A stretch of 7,340 nucleotides of DNA. Source: Paracoccaceae bacterium (GTDB lineage: Bacteria; Pseudomonadota; Alphaproteobacteria; Rhodobacterales; Rhodobacteraceae). Positions 1 to 5,373 of this stretch are shown here, in pieces. Position numbers and translations under genes: made by a program. Below the pieces are notes generated by a model. The model saw nothing but the letters and a program-made list of their open reading frames with translations. It had not been told where the DNA came from and did not search any database. The first letter of the stretch is position 1. The number at the start of each line of letters is the position of its first letter. The stretch lies in the NCBI GenBank assembly GCA_012036325.1, contig JAAUPC010000175.1:1-7340 (forward strand), written 5' to 3'.

Positions 1-286
1 GACGCTGCGTGGCTCGCGCAGGTCGATCGCGGCGAGCACGTGTCGCGCATCCGACTGCCGCGTCTCGGAGCGAAGGACCTCGTGCTCCTGCTGCCGCGAC
101 GGCCTCGGCTCGGAGCACCTCGCGGAGGAGCTCACCGGGAAGATCGCGACGAAGTCCGACGGCAACCCGTTCTTCGTCGAGGAGATCACTCGCTCGCTTC
201 TGGAGGAGGGCGTGGTCGTGCGCCACAACGGACACGCCGAGGTCACGCGGCCCATCGACGAGATCGCCATCCCCGGCACGGTGGAT
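1..286 (+). pseudogene. Fragment of an AAA/STAND-type ATPase domain from a kinase- or cyclase-linked regulator, frameshifted and truncated
   Basis: Two forward frames together read like one stretch of the predicted-ATPase domain found in multidomain signalling proteins (Ser/Thr kinase or adenylate cyclase, then ATPase, then TPR). Frame 1 (from base 1) gives HVSRIRLPRLGAKDLVLLL. Frame 2 (from about base 104) gives LGSEHLAEELTGKIATKSDG followed by NPFFVEEITRSLLEEG and a segment ending EIAIPGTVD at base 286. The GNPFFVEE block and the later IPGTV block are hallmarks of this family, where IPGTV is normally followed by a helix resembling xxVIxARIDRL. Here the text after GTVD is unrelated. The domain therefore has a +1 frame change somewhere in about 85-110, lacks its N-terminal part (window edge) and is cut at about 286. 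It lies opposite in strand to everything up to 5000 and makes no sense as part of that operon. It is either a chimeric contig end or a decayed insertion. The family recognition is from memory, not from a search. Confidence 0.6.
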
Positions 287-288
287 CG

Positions 289-456
289 GAACGTCGGCCG
301 CACCCCCACACCCGGCGACCGCTCGACCGCAGGCGCAGAAACCAAAGCCTTCGCCAGCCGCGGCGCATGATCGAACCCGAAGACCATCCCCAAGGCTGCC
401 TCATACTGCGCCCGGATCGTCTCTTCCTTCAGCTCCATCGTGTCGCGCGTGCTCAT
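289..456 (-). CDS. N-terminal fragment of an unknown protein, last visible gene of the operon
   Basis: The minus-strand ATG at 456-454 is preceded by GAGGG about eight bases upstream, a reasonable ribosome site. It opens a frame starting MSTRDTMELKEETIRAQYEA and continuing with a segment containing MVFGFDHAPRLAKALV and later VERSPGVGVRPTFR. The frame stays open to base 1, but from about 286 leftwards the DNA encodes the unrelated plus-strand ATPase fragment, so only about 56 residues can be trusted as native. The N-terminal 40 residues look helical and amphipathic, with no signal peptide. I do not recognise the family. It follows the 256-aa gene by 69 bases and shares its strand, so it was probably the fifth gene of the same operon. 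Its true 3' end is not in this window. Confidence 0.55.
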
Positions 457-495
457 CCAAAAGCCCTCATTCTATGTCCACAAATATCCCGGGGC

Positions 496-512
496 CCGGG
501 GCAGCGCCCCGG
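496..512. repeat. GC-rich hairpin between two operon genes
   Basis: CCGGGGC and GCCCCGG form a perfect 7-bp stem with a 3-base loop (AGC). It lies 13 bases beyond the stop codon of the 256-aa gene in the minus-strand transcript. Only a short ATATTT follows after a further GGGCCCCGGG-like stretch, so there is no classical U-run. It could be a weak terminator, a processing or stability element, or a mere GC-rich accident. Reads crossing such a hairpin are error-prone. Confidence 0.35.
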
Positions 513-525
513 ACGCATCCGCAAA

Positions 526-1297
526 TCACAACGTCGGAATAAGCCGCCCCCCGGCCCCAACCACGAACTTCCGCAGCCCCTGCAGCCCGCGCGGGTTCTG
601 CTCAACCAGCACCTGATAGGGCTTCTCCGGCAGAATGATCATCCGCTCCTGCCGCGTGGCCCCCAGCTCCGCCCCCTGCAACAGGGTCCAGCTTGTAGAC
701 CTGCCGCCCCACGGTCGAGAACCACCCGTCCTCTACCGGCTCTTCCCGGTCGGACACAAGGTCCTCCACCGTCCAGACCAGCGCCCAATCCTCGCCTTCG
801 GGCGCCTTCGCCCCCTCCAGCACCTTGGAAATCGGCCCCGACTGAAGGGTGAAACTCGCCGAATACATCGGCCCCAGGATGATCCGCCGCAGCCGCTTCG
901 GATGCAGATCGGGGAAATCCTTGTCGAACCCGGTAGCAATCGTCAGCAGCTTTAGCCCGCCGACGGACTGCGCCATCAGCGCCGCCTGAGCCTGCGGCCA
1001 GCGATAGGCGTCGTTCAGGATCGGGCGCTTGCCAGAATCCTCCAGGTCCATCAGATAGACCACTGGCAGGTTCACCTGAGTATCCCAGACCGCCCAATGC
1101 ACCAGAAAATGCCGCCGCGCGCCCAGATCCTGAACCCACTGCGCATCCGGATCGTTCCGCGCCCAGAACATCCCCCCCGCCGCCAGCGCCTCATAGTAGT
1201 ACCGCTGCGACAAGGCGAATTGCAGCGCCGTGGGGATCACCTGATCCCCCACGATCTGCCGGATCATCCGGTCCTTCAGCTCGGCTTCCGAGGGCAT
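526..1297 (-). pseudogene. Unknown 256-residue protein with an apparent frameshift near its C-terminus
   Basis: The frame begins at ATG 1297-1295 (MPSEAELKDRMIRQIVGDQV) and reads sensibly to VYKLDP at about 683. After that the same frame turns into Gly/Ala-rich low-complexity text ending at 602. Shifting by one base at about 685 gives LLQGAELGATRQERMIILPE, then KPYQVLVEQNPRGLQGLRKF and an ending GGRLIPTL with a TGA at 528-526. This is clearly better protein sequence, so the intact gene is probably 526-1297 (256 aa) with one surplus base, for example in the CCC at 686-684 or the GGGGG run just after it. The protein is rich in Trp and aromatic residues, has no signal peptide or obvious membrane helix, and looks like a soluble mixed alpha/beta protein. 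I do not recognise it. Its start overlaps the previous gene by 22 bases, which suggests coupled translation. The frameshift may be a sequencing error rather than a true mutation. Confidence 0.7.
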
Positions 1298-1650
1298 GCC
1301 CCCAGATGCTTCTCGGCCTGCTGGGCATCGACCGCCATCGTCATGAGTTCCTGAGCGACCGGAAACCCGCTCTCATGCCGGTCGATGGTCAGCCGCGCCG
1401 CCCCCTCGCGCCCCGTCATCAGGTACTTGTGCGACAGCGCCCGGAACGTCCCCGCCACCGCCGTCAGATACCGCCCCAAGACCCTGGCCTCGGTCCGTGA
1501 AAGCCGCCCCTCGGCCTCCATCTCCGCTGCCACCCGGCCCAGATGCCCGCTGATCCGGTCGAACTTGGCAAAGTAGCGCCGAGCGACGAGCGTGTCGTAC
1601 AACTCGTGATGGTCAGAGGTCAGGACGTCTTTGACACTGGGGTCAGTCAT
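1276..1650 (-). CDS. Unknown 124-residue helical protein, third gene of the operon
   Basis: I place the start at ATG 1650-1648 (MTDPSVKDVLTSDHHELYDT) because GGAAGAG lies a proper distance upstream; a TTG directly before it is an unlikely alternative. The start overlaps the stop of the two-helix membrane gene by eight bases. The product is predicted to be almost all alpha-helix: an acidic, His-rich N-terminus, a basic stretch VARRYFAKFDRISGHLGRV, a charged linker AEMEAEGRLSRTEARVLGRY, then further helices and a short tail HLGACPRKPS. It has no signal peptide, no membrane span and no metal or nucleotide motif that I can name. The position between a small membrane protein and the 256-aa protein, with overlaps on both sides, suggests that the products act in one complex or at similar dose. 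I do not recognise the family. Confidence 0.75.
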   Translation of the reverse strand: MTDPSVKDVLTSDHHELYDTLVARRYFAKFDRISGHLGRVAAEMEAEGRLSRTEARVLGRYLTAVAGTFRALSHKYLMTGREGAARLTIDRHESGFPVAQELMTMAVDAQQAEKHLGACPRKPS

Positions 1651-1951
1651 CAATCACTCTTCCGAACCGATCGACGTGCCAGGCCCATTGTATCCACGGG
1701 TCTGCCGGCTCCGCGTTATCACACACCCATAGCTGGCCCGTTCGCACCATATGCCTGCCAATCCAGCGAAACGCCACTAGCATAAGGCATCCTGCAGCTC
1801 CTAACCCAAGCATGTCGCTTAAATGCGGGCCGCGGGGAAAGGGTAGATCGGGGTAGAACACCTCCGGCATCAGAAGTGCTCCCCCCAAGGCCAATCCTAA
1901 GAGCGAAAGGCCAACAGCGATCAACCTCAACTGAGACCGCTTAAAGGTCAT
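1643..1951 (-). CDS. Small inner-membrane protein with two helices, second gene of the operon
   Basis: This 102-residue product starts at ATG 1951-1949, which overlaps the TGA of the coiled-coil gene in an ATGA. Residues about 9-28 (LRLIAVGLSLLGLALGGALL) and about 46-63 (DMLGLGAAGCLMLVAF) are hydrophobic and long enough to span the membrane. They are separated by a Pro-rich loop (EVFYPDLPFPRGPH). The basic N-terminus (MTFKRSQ) and the basic stretch after helix 2 (RWIGRHMVR) predict both ends in the cytoplasm with the loop in the periplasm. The last 30 residues hold several Trp and acidic residues, including PWIQWAWHVDRFG. No family is recognised. It is a plausible membrane anchor for the large coiled-coil protein made just before it. 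Its base composition is slightly less GC-rich by eye than its neighbours, which may reflect relaxed constraint. Confidence 0.75.
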   Translation of the reverse strand: MTFKRSQLRLIAVGLSLLGLALGGALLMPEVFYPDLPFPRGPHLSDMLGLGAAGCLMLVAFRWIGRHMVRTGQLWVCDNAEPADPWIQWAWHVDRFGRVIDD

Positions 1952-3018
1952 TCCCCATACGCGTTCTTGTCGTGCTTCTCGACAATCGTCGCGAACCGCC
2001 GGGCGAAGCGTTCATCCGCCTTTGCCTTCTGTTCCAGGATTTGGCGCGCAAAGACCATGTGCCCCTCATGCGCTTCCAGCATGTCGGCCATCTTGTCGTT
2101 CGTCGCCGCGCCAATCGCCGCCATCGCGGTCTGGGCTTCCTGGTCGGTCTTCACCCCGATCTCGTTGATCCGGTGCGCCACGTCCTGCTGCTGCGCGGTC
2201 TTCAACGAACTGGTCAGCGCGTCATACAGCACCACCCGCTGCTTCGTATCCGTCTGCAGCTTGTTGATCAGCACCAGCTGTGTCGCCGCCTGGTTCTGCA
2301 GACTGTCGACCCAGGTCTTGCCCTTCTCGATATACCGCTCCAGCGTCTGCGACTTCGCCAGCTTCACCTGCTCGTCCTGCACCAGGGCGTTGTGCTTGGC
2401 GTTCAGCGTGGCCAGTTCCGTCTCCAGCTTCGTCCGCGCCGCCGCGTCCTGCTCAACCGCGATCTTGTTCTCCAGCTCGATCAGCCGGGGGTCCAGCGCC
2501 GCAACTTCGGCCCGCACCGCTTCCAGCGCTGCCACGGTTTCCTCGCGTTCGGTCAGCGTTCCGGCAAGGTTGCCCTCTACCCGCGTCTTCTGCACGTTCA
2601 GCAGGTCCAGCTGACCCTGCAACAGCTTCACGATCACGTCGGATTTGGAGATCAGGTCCTGCAGCTTGTCGTCGATGGTTGCGGCGCGCATCCGTTCTTG
2701 CCGCATCGATTCCGCCTTGGCCGACGAAAAGATGCCGATGAAGGATTCCATCCCCGTCTTCGTCCGCATCTCGTTGAACTCGGCCGAGAATCCGGCGGTC
2801 ACATCGTCCAGCCCCATGATGAGTTCCGCGATGTTCGCGTTCATCAGGTCGGTGTGCTTCGACACATCGTCCAGCGTCGCGTTTTCCACATCCAGGACAA
2901 CGCCTTGGTCCAGCTTGGACCGCGCCGCCTCGATCCGGCTGGTGATGGCCGAGATCTTCGCCTGCGCCTCGGCGACCTGAGCCTGGCTTTCCTTGATCTG
3001 CGTATCGAAATCGGCCAT
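1948..3018 (-). CDS. Long coiled-coil protein of unknown function, first gene of the operon
   Basis: This 356-residue protein starts at ATG 3018-3016 behind a strong GGAGGGT ribosome site. Residues about 5-38 form a first heptad-rich helix (DTQIKESQAQVAEAQAKISA), and about 110-235 form a long charged coiled coil rich in Glu, Lys, Leu, Gln and Ala. Residues 245-345 continue as amphipathic helix. Residues 85-105 (RTKTGMESFIGIFSSAK) break the pattern and could be a hinge. There is no Cys, a single Trp (W236), no signal peptide, no membrane span and no Walker motif, so it is probably cytosolic and oligomeric. The helical C-terminal third loosely recalls TelA/toxic-anion-resistance proteins, and the overall style recalls PspA-like scaffolds, but I see no diagnostic motif of either. 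It leads an operon with a small membrane protein, which fits a membrane-associated scaffold. Function unknown. Confidence 0.8.
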   Translation of the reverse strand: MADFDTQIKESQAQVAEAQAKISAITSRIEAARSKLDQGVVLDVENATLDDVSKHTDLMNANIAELIMGLDDVTAGFSAEFNEMRTKTGMESFIGIFSSAKAESMRQERMRAATIDDKLQDLISKSDVIVKLLQGQLDLLNVQKTRVEGNLAGTLTEREETVAALEAVRAEVAALDPRLIELENKIAVEQDAAARTKLETELATLNAKHNALVQDEQVKLAKSQTLERYIEKGKTWVDSLQNQAATQLVLINKLQTDTKQRVVLYDALTSSLKTAQQQDVAHRINEIGVKTDQEAQTAMAAIGAATNDKMADMLEAHEGHMVFARQILEQKAKADERFARRFATIVEKHDKNAYGE

Positions 3019-3043
3019 TTGACCCTCCGTTGAACCGTGTTCT

Positions 3044-3076
3044 CATCACATAGTGATGTAACAGTGAATTACATCA
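3044..3076. promoter_or_regulatory. Overlapping inverted repeats upstream of the coiled-coil operon (candidate operator)
   Basis: Two inverted repeats overlap just upstream of the operon's first ATG: CATCAC-ATA-GTGATG (3044-3058) and TGATGTAA-7 nt-TTACATCA (3054-3076). They share the central TGATG, so the site holds three related half-sites of the TGATG/CATCA type. This region is AT-richer than its surroundings and lies 26 to 58 bases upstream of the start codon, a usual place for a repressor or activator site. The symmetry suggests a dimeric helix-turn-helix regulator. I cannot assign a family. Confidence 0.45.
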
Positions 3077-3126
3077 TGCTGGCGCCGGTTTTTCGGACAC
3101 CGCTTAACGGGTCAAGTCTTGCCGCA

Positions 3127-3146
3127 ACTTGGGGCCTGCGCCAAGT
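3127..3146. repeat. Small hairpin downstream of panC
   Basis: ACTTGG and CCAAGT form a 6-bp stem with an 8-base loop. It lies about 40 bases beyond the panC stop in the minus-strand transcript. No U-run follows directly. It could help terminate or stabilise the panBC message together with the neighbouring palindrome, but alone it is weak evidence. Confidence 0.25.
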
Positions 3147-3161
3147 GATCATTCGCTGATC

Positions 3162-3189
3162 GTAGGGTGGGCAATATTGCCCACCCTAC
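3162..3189. repeat. Perfect 28-bp palindrome overlapping the panC stop codon
   Basis: The arms GTAGGGTGGGCAAT and ATTGCCCACCCTAC are exact reverse complements with no spacer. As RNA this gives a 12-bp stem with an ATAT loop. The right arm contains the CTA at 3186-3188, which is the panC TAG stop on the minus strand, so the element begins at the last base of the final Val codon. No U-run follows. It resembles short dispersed GGGTGGGC...GCCCACCC palindromes that I recall from proteobacterial intergenic regions. A role as terminator or mRNA 3'-end protector for panBC is likely but not proven. Confidence 0.75.
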
Positions 3190-4019
3190 ACCGGGATATT
3201 GTCGATCAGCCGCACGCCATCGACCCAGGCTGCCGCCAGCATCCGCCTCGGACGGCGCGGGTCGTCTGAAGGCATCAGCGTCTCGGCGTCGCGCAACTCG
3301 ATGTACTCCACCCGCTCAAACCCCGCTTCGCGCATCGTCTCTGCCGCTTCGCGGATCGCCATCCGGTCGGCGTGGCCCGCGCGAATGTCGTCCGCTGCCC
3401 GGGTGATCGCTGCATAAAGCAATGGGGCCTTCACCCGCCCCTCGACCGTCAGTCGCACATTGCGCGATGACATCGCCAGCCCGTCATCTTCCCGGATCGT
3501 CTCGCAGCCGATGACCTCGACCGGCACATTCAGGTCCCGCACCAGCCGCAGGACCACCTGCAGCTGCTGCCAGTCTTTCTGGCCGAAATAGCCCTTGTCG
3601 GCCAGCGTCATCCCGAAAAGCTTGGTCACCACCGTCGCCACCCCGTCAAAGTGACCAGGCCGCATGTAGCCCTCCAGCGGCTGGGCAACGCCCTGCATCG
3701 TGACATTGGTGATAAAGCCCTCGGGGTAGACCTCCTCGACCGGCGGGGCAAAGATCGCGTCAACCGGCACGGTGGCCAGAAGCGCCGCATCCGCCTCTTC
3801 GCTGCGGGGGTACTTCTTCAGGTCTTCGGGATTGTTGAACTGCTTGGGGTTCACGAAGATCGTCGTGATCACCCGGTCGCATTCCGCCCGCGCCCGGCGG
3901 GCCAACGACAGATGTCCTTCATGCAGCGCGCCCATGGTGGGGACCACGCCGATCACCTCACCCGCCGCACGCCAGCTGCGTGCCTGCGCACGCAAGGCGG
4001 CCACCGTCCGCAGGATCAT
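3186..4019 (-). CDS. panC: Pantothenate synthetase (pantoate--beta-alanine ligase)
   Basis: PanC joins pantoate and beta-alanine with ATP through a pantoyl-adenylate, the last step of pantothenate (vitamin B5) synthesis, in the cytosol. The 277-residue length fits the family. The nucleotidyl-transferase signature is complete: VPTMGALHEGH at 26-36 with the HxGH histidines 33 and 36, FVNPKQF at 55-61, PGHFDGV at 121-127, YFGQKDWQQLQ at 144-154 and the KMSKS-like MSSRN at 183-187. All expected catalytic and substrate-binding residues that I can place are present. The ATG at 4019 overlaps the panB TGA (ATGA), so the two are translated from one message. The stop codon lies inside a perfect palindrome. 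The gene looks intact and functional. Confidence 0.97.
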   Translation of the reverse strand: MILRTVAALRAQARSWRAAGEVIGVVPTMGALHEGHLSLARRARAECDRVITTIFVNPKQFNNPEDLKKYPRSEEADAALLATVPVDAIFAPPVEEVYPEGFITNVTMQGVAQPLEGYMRPGHFDGVATVVTKLFGMTLADKGYFGQKDWQQLQVVLRLVRDLNVPVEVIGCETIREDDGLAMSSRNVRLTVEGRVKAPLLYAAITRAADDIRAGHADRMAIREAAETMREAGFERVEYIELRDAETLMPSDDPRRPRRMLAAAWVDGVRLIDNIPV

Positions 4020-4858
4020 GTCTTCACCGCCCCGGGTTTTGGCAGGACATCGGGGAAGGAGTGTTCTTCGGCGGGGAAAGCCCCCGACCGCACCTCGGCC
4101 GCATAGGCGGCAATCGCTTCATCCGCCGCTTTCCCAAGCTCGGCATAGCGCTTCACGAATTTCGGGCGGAACTCGGTGAAAAGGCCCAACATGTCATCCA
4201 CCACCAGGACCTGCCCGTCGCATTCCTTGCCCGCACCGATCCCGATGGTTGGGATGGTCAGCGCACGGGTGATCTTGCCCGCAAGACCCATCGGCACCTT
4301 TTCCAGGACGACCGAAAATGCCCCCGCCGCCTCAACCGCCTTGGCGTCGGCCATCACCTTGGCCGCCTCGGCATCGCGGCCCACCACCTTGTAGCCGCCC
4401 AGCGTGTTCACTGCCTGCGGCGTCAGCCCCACATGCGCCATCACCGGCACACCGCGCGCGGCGAGATACGCAATCGTCTCGGCCATATGCACGCCGCCCT
4501 CCAGCTTGACCGCCGGAGCGCCGGTTTCCGCCATCAGGCGGCTCGCATTGCGGAACGCCTGTTGCGGCCCCTCCTCATAGGACCCGAAGGGCATGTCGAT
4601 CACCGGCATCGCCTTTTGCGCCCCCCGCACCACGGCGCGGCCATGCAGGATCATCATCTCCAGCGTCACGCCCAGCGTGCTCGGCAACCCGTGGATCACC
4701 ATCCCCACAGAATCACCCACCAGGACCACATCGCAATGTGCATCGACCAGCCGGGCCACCGGGGTGGAATAGGCGGTCAGCACCACCAGCGGCACGCCCC
4801 CCTTTCGGGCCCGGATATCGGGCGGCAGCACCGCGCGGACGGGGGAGGTGGCGCTCAT
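4016..4858 (-). CDS. panB: 3-methyl-2-oxobutanoate hydroxymethyltransferase (ketopantoate hydroxymethyltransferase)
   Basis: PanB transfers a hydroxymethyl group from 5,10-methylenetetrahydrofolate to alpha-ketoisovalerate, giving ketopantoate, the first committed step to pantothenate. It is a Mg-dependent decameric TIM barrel in the cytosol. The 280 residues show the expected order: LTAYSTPVARLVD (27-39), the metal and substrate site VGDSVGMVIHG (47-57; D49, S50), MPVIDMPFGSY (84-94; D88), AVKLEGG (116-122; K118, E120), HVGLTPQAVNTLGGYK (142-157), VLEKVP with the catalytic Glu at 186, and IPTIGIGAGKECDGQVLV (202-219). The start ATG 4858 has GAGGGAC about six bases upstream. It is the first gene of a panB-panC pair with an ATGA overlap. 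No panD or panE is visible nearby. The gene looks intact. Confidence 0.97.
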   Translation of the reverse strand: MSATSPVRAVLPPDIRARKGGVPLVVLTAYSTPVARLVDAHCDVVLVGDSVGMVIHGLPSTLGVTLEMMILHGRAVVRGAQKAMPVIDMPFGSYEEGPQQAFRNASRLMAETGAPAVKLEGGVHMAETIAYLAARGVPVMAHVGLTPQAVNTLGGYKVVGRDAEAAKVMADAKAVEAAGAFSVVLEKVPMGLAGKITRALTIPTIGIGAGKECDGQVLVVDDMLGLFTEFRPKFVKRYAELGKAADEAIAAYAAEVRSGAFPAEEHSFPDVLPKPGAVKT

Positions 4859-4950
4859 TTCAAGTCCCTCGCGGTTTTTATTCTGCCTGACATATGGGCA
4901 TAATCAAAACTCCGCCGCAACCGCTTAGCGCCGCAGCGCAGCACCGCCGA

Positions 4951-4964
4951 CCGTGACGTCACGG
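4951..4964. promoter_or_regulatory. 14-bp perfect palindrome in the panB/cupin divergent region
   Basis: CCGTGACGTCACGG is its own reverse complement. It sits 54 bases before the cupin start and 92 bases before panB, in the 159-bp region between these divergent genes. A TTGACC that could serve as a -35 box follows directly (4967-4972), though no good -10 box is visible. The position suits an operator for a dimeric regulator. The binding protein is unknown, and in GC-rich DNA a palindrome of this length could still be chance. Confidence 0.4.
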
Positions 4965-5017
4965 GGTTGACCGGGGGCACGCGCCTGACCCTTCATGCGC
5001 AGAAGAAGGAGAATCCC

Positions 5018-5371
5018 ATGCCCGCGATCATGCCCCTCATCCAGCGCGTCACCCGGGTTGGCACCGCCCCGGAAACCAGCCAACCCAGCCCCGAAAAGCT
5101 GATCGCGGGCAATCCCGTGCACACCACCTGGAACCTCGAAGACTCAGGCGGCCTTTACTGCGGCCTTTGGCAATCCACCCCCGGCAAGTGGCGCGTCAGC
5201 TATTCCGAGTGGGAGTATTTCCACATCATCAGCGGCTATTCGATCCTTACCGGAGAGGATGGCAACCTGACCCAGCTGCACGCGGGGGACAGTCTGATCA
5301 TCCGCCCCGGCTTTGTCGGAACCTGGGAGGTGGTGGAAACCACCCTCAAGGATTACGTCATCCGGACCTGA
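5018..5371 (+). CDS. Small cupin-domain protein (EutQ/ureidoglycine-aminohydrolase-like cupin, DUF861 type)
   Basis: I choose ATG 5018 because AAGGAGA lies seven bases upstream; the in-frame TTG at 4967 has no ribosome site and would overlap the regulatory palindrome region. The 117-residue product is a single cupin fold. GGLYCGLWQSTPGKWRVSY (44-62) matches the typical 'GxWxxTPGxxRxxY' opening, EWEYFHIISGYSILTGEDG (64-82) the first cupin motif, and LHAGDSLIIRPGFVGTWEV (87-105) the second, ending in a YVIRT tail. This subfamily often lacks a full set of metal-binding His residues, and here only H69 and E66 look like possible ligands. The substrate cannot be told from sequence. The protein is cytosolic and transcribed away from panB, so a shared regulator is possible. 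Its stop lies 2 bp from the stop of the convergent L,D-transpeptidase gene. Confidence 0.85.
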   Translation: MPAIMPLIQRVTRVGTAPETSQPSPEKLIAGNPVHTTWNLEDSGGLYCGLWQSTPGKWRVSYSEWEYFHIISGYSILTGEDGNLTQLHAGDSLIIRPGFVGTWEVVETTLKDYVIRT

Positions 5372-5373
5372 GC

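Noticed and set aside
40..852. Plus-strand open frame of 270 codons
   Set aside because: Its text is Arg/Pro-rich and crosses the junction at about 287 and three real reading regions; no domain is visible.
1948..3018. Calling the coiled-coil protein TelA (toxic anion resistance)
   Set aside because: Only general helical likeness in the last third; no motif decisive for TelA, and any coiled coil would resemble it.
1972..3033. Long plus-strand open frame of 353 codons opposite the coiled-coil gene
   Set aside because: It is the mirror of the real minus-strand gene: full of Arg, His, Leu and Gln with no ribosome site, a common effect of GC-rich third positions.
3110..3115. TTGACC (minus strand) as a -35 box for the coiled-coil operon
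   Set aside because: No acceptable -10 box lies 16 to 18 bases downstream; the only nearby candidate is AAAACC-like.
3980..4903. Plus-strand open frame of 307 codons opposite panB
   Set aside because: It is antisense to a clear panB and rich in His/Arg without structure.
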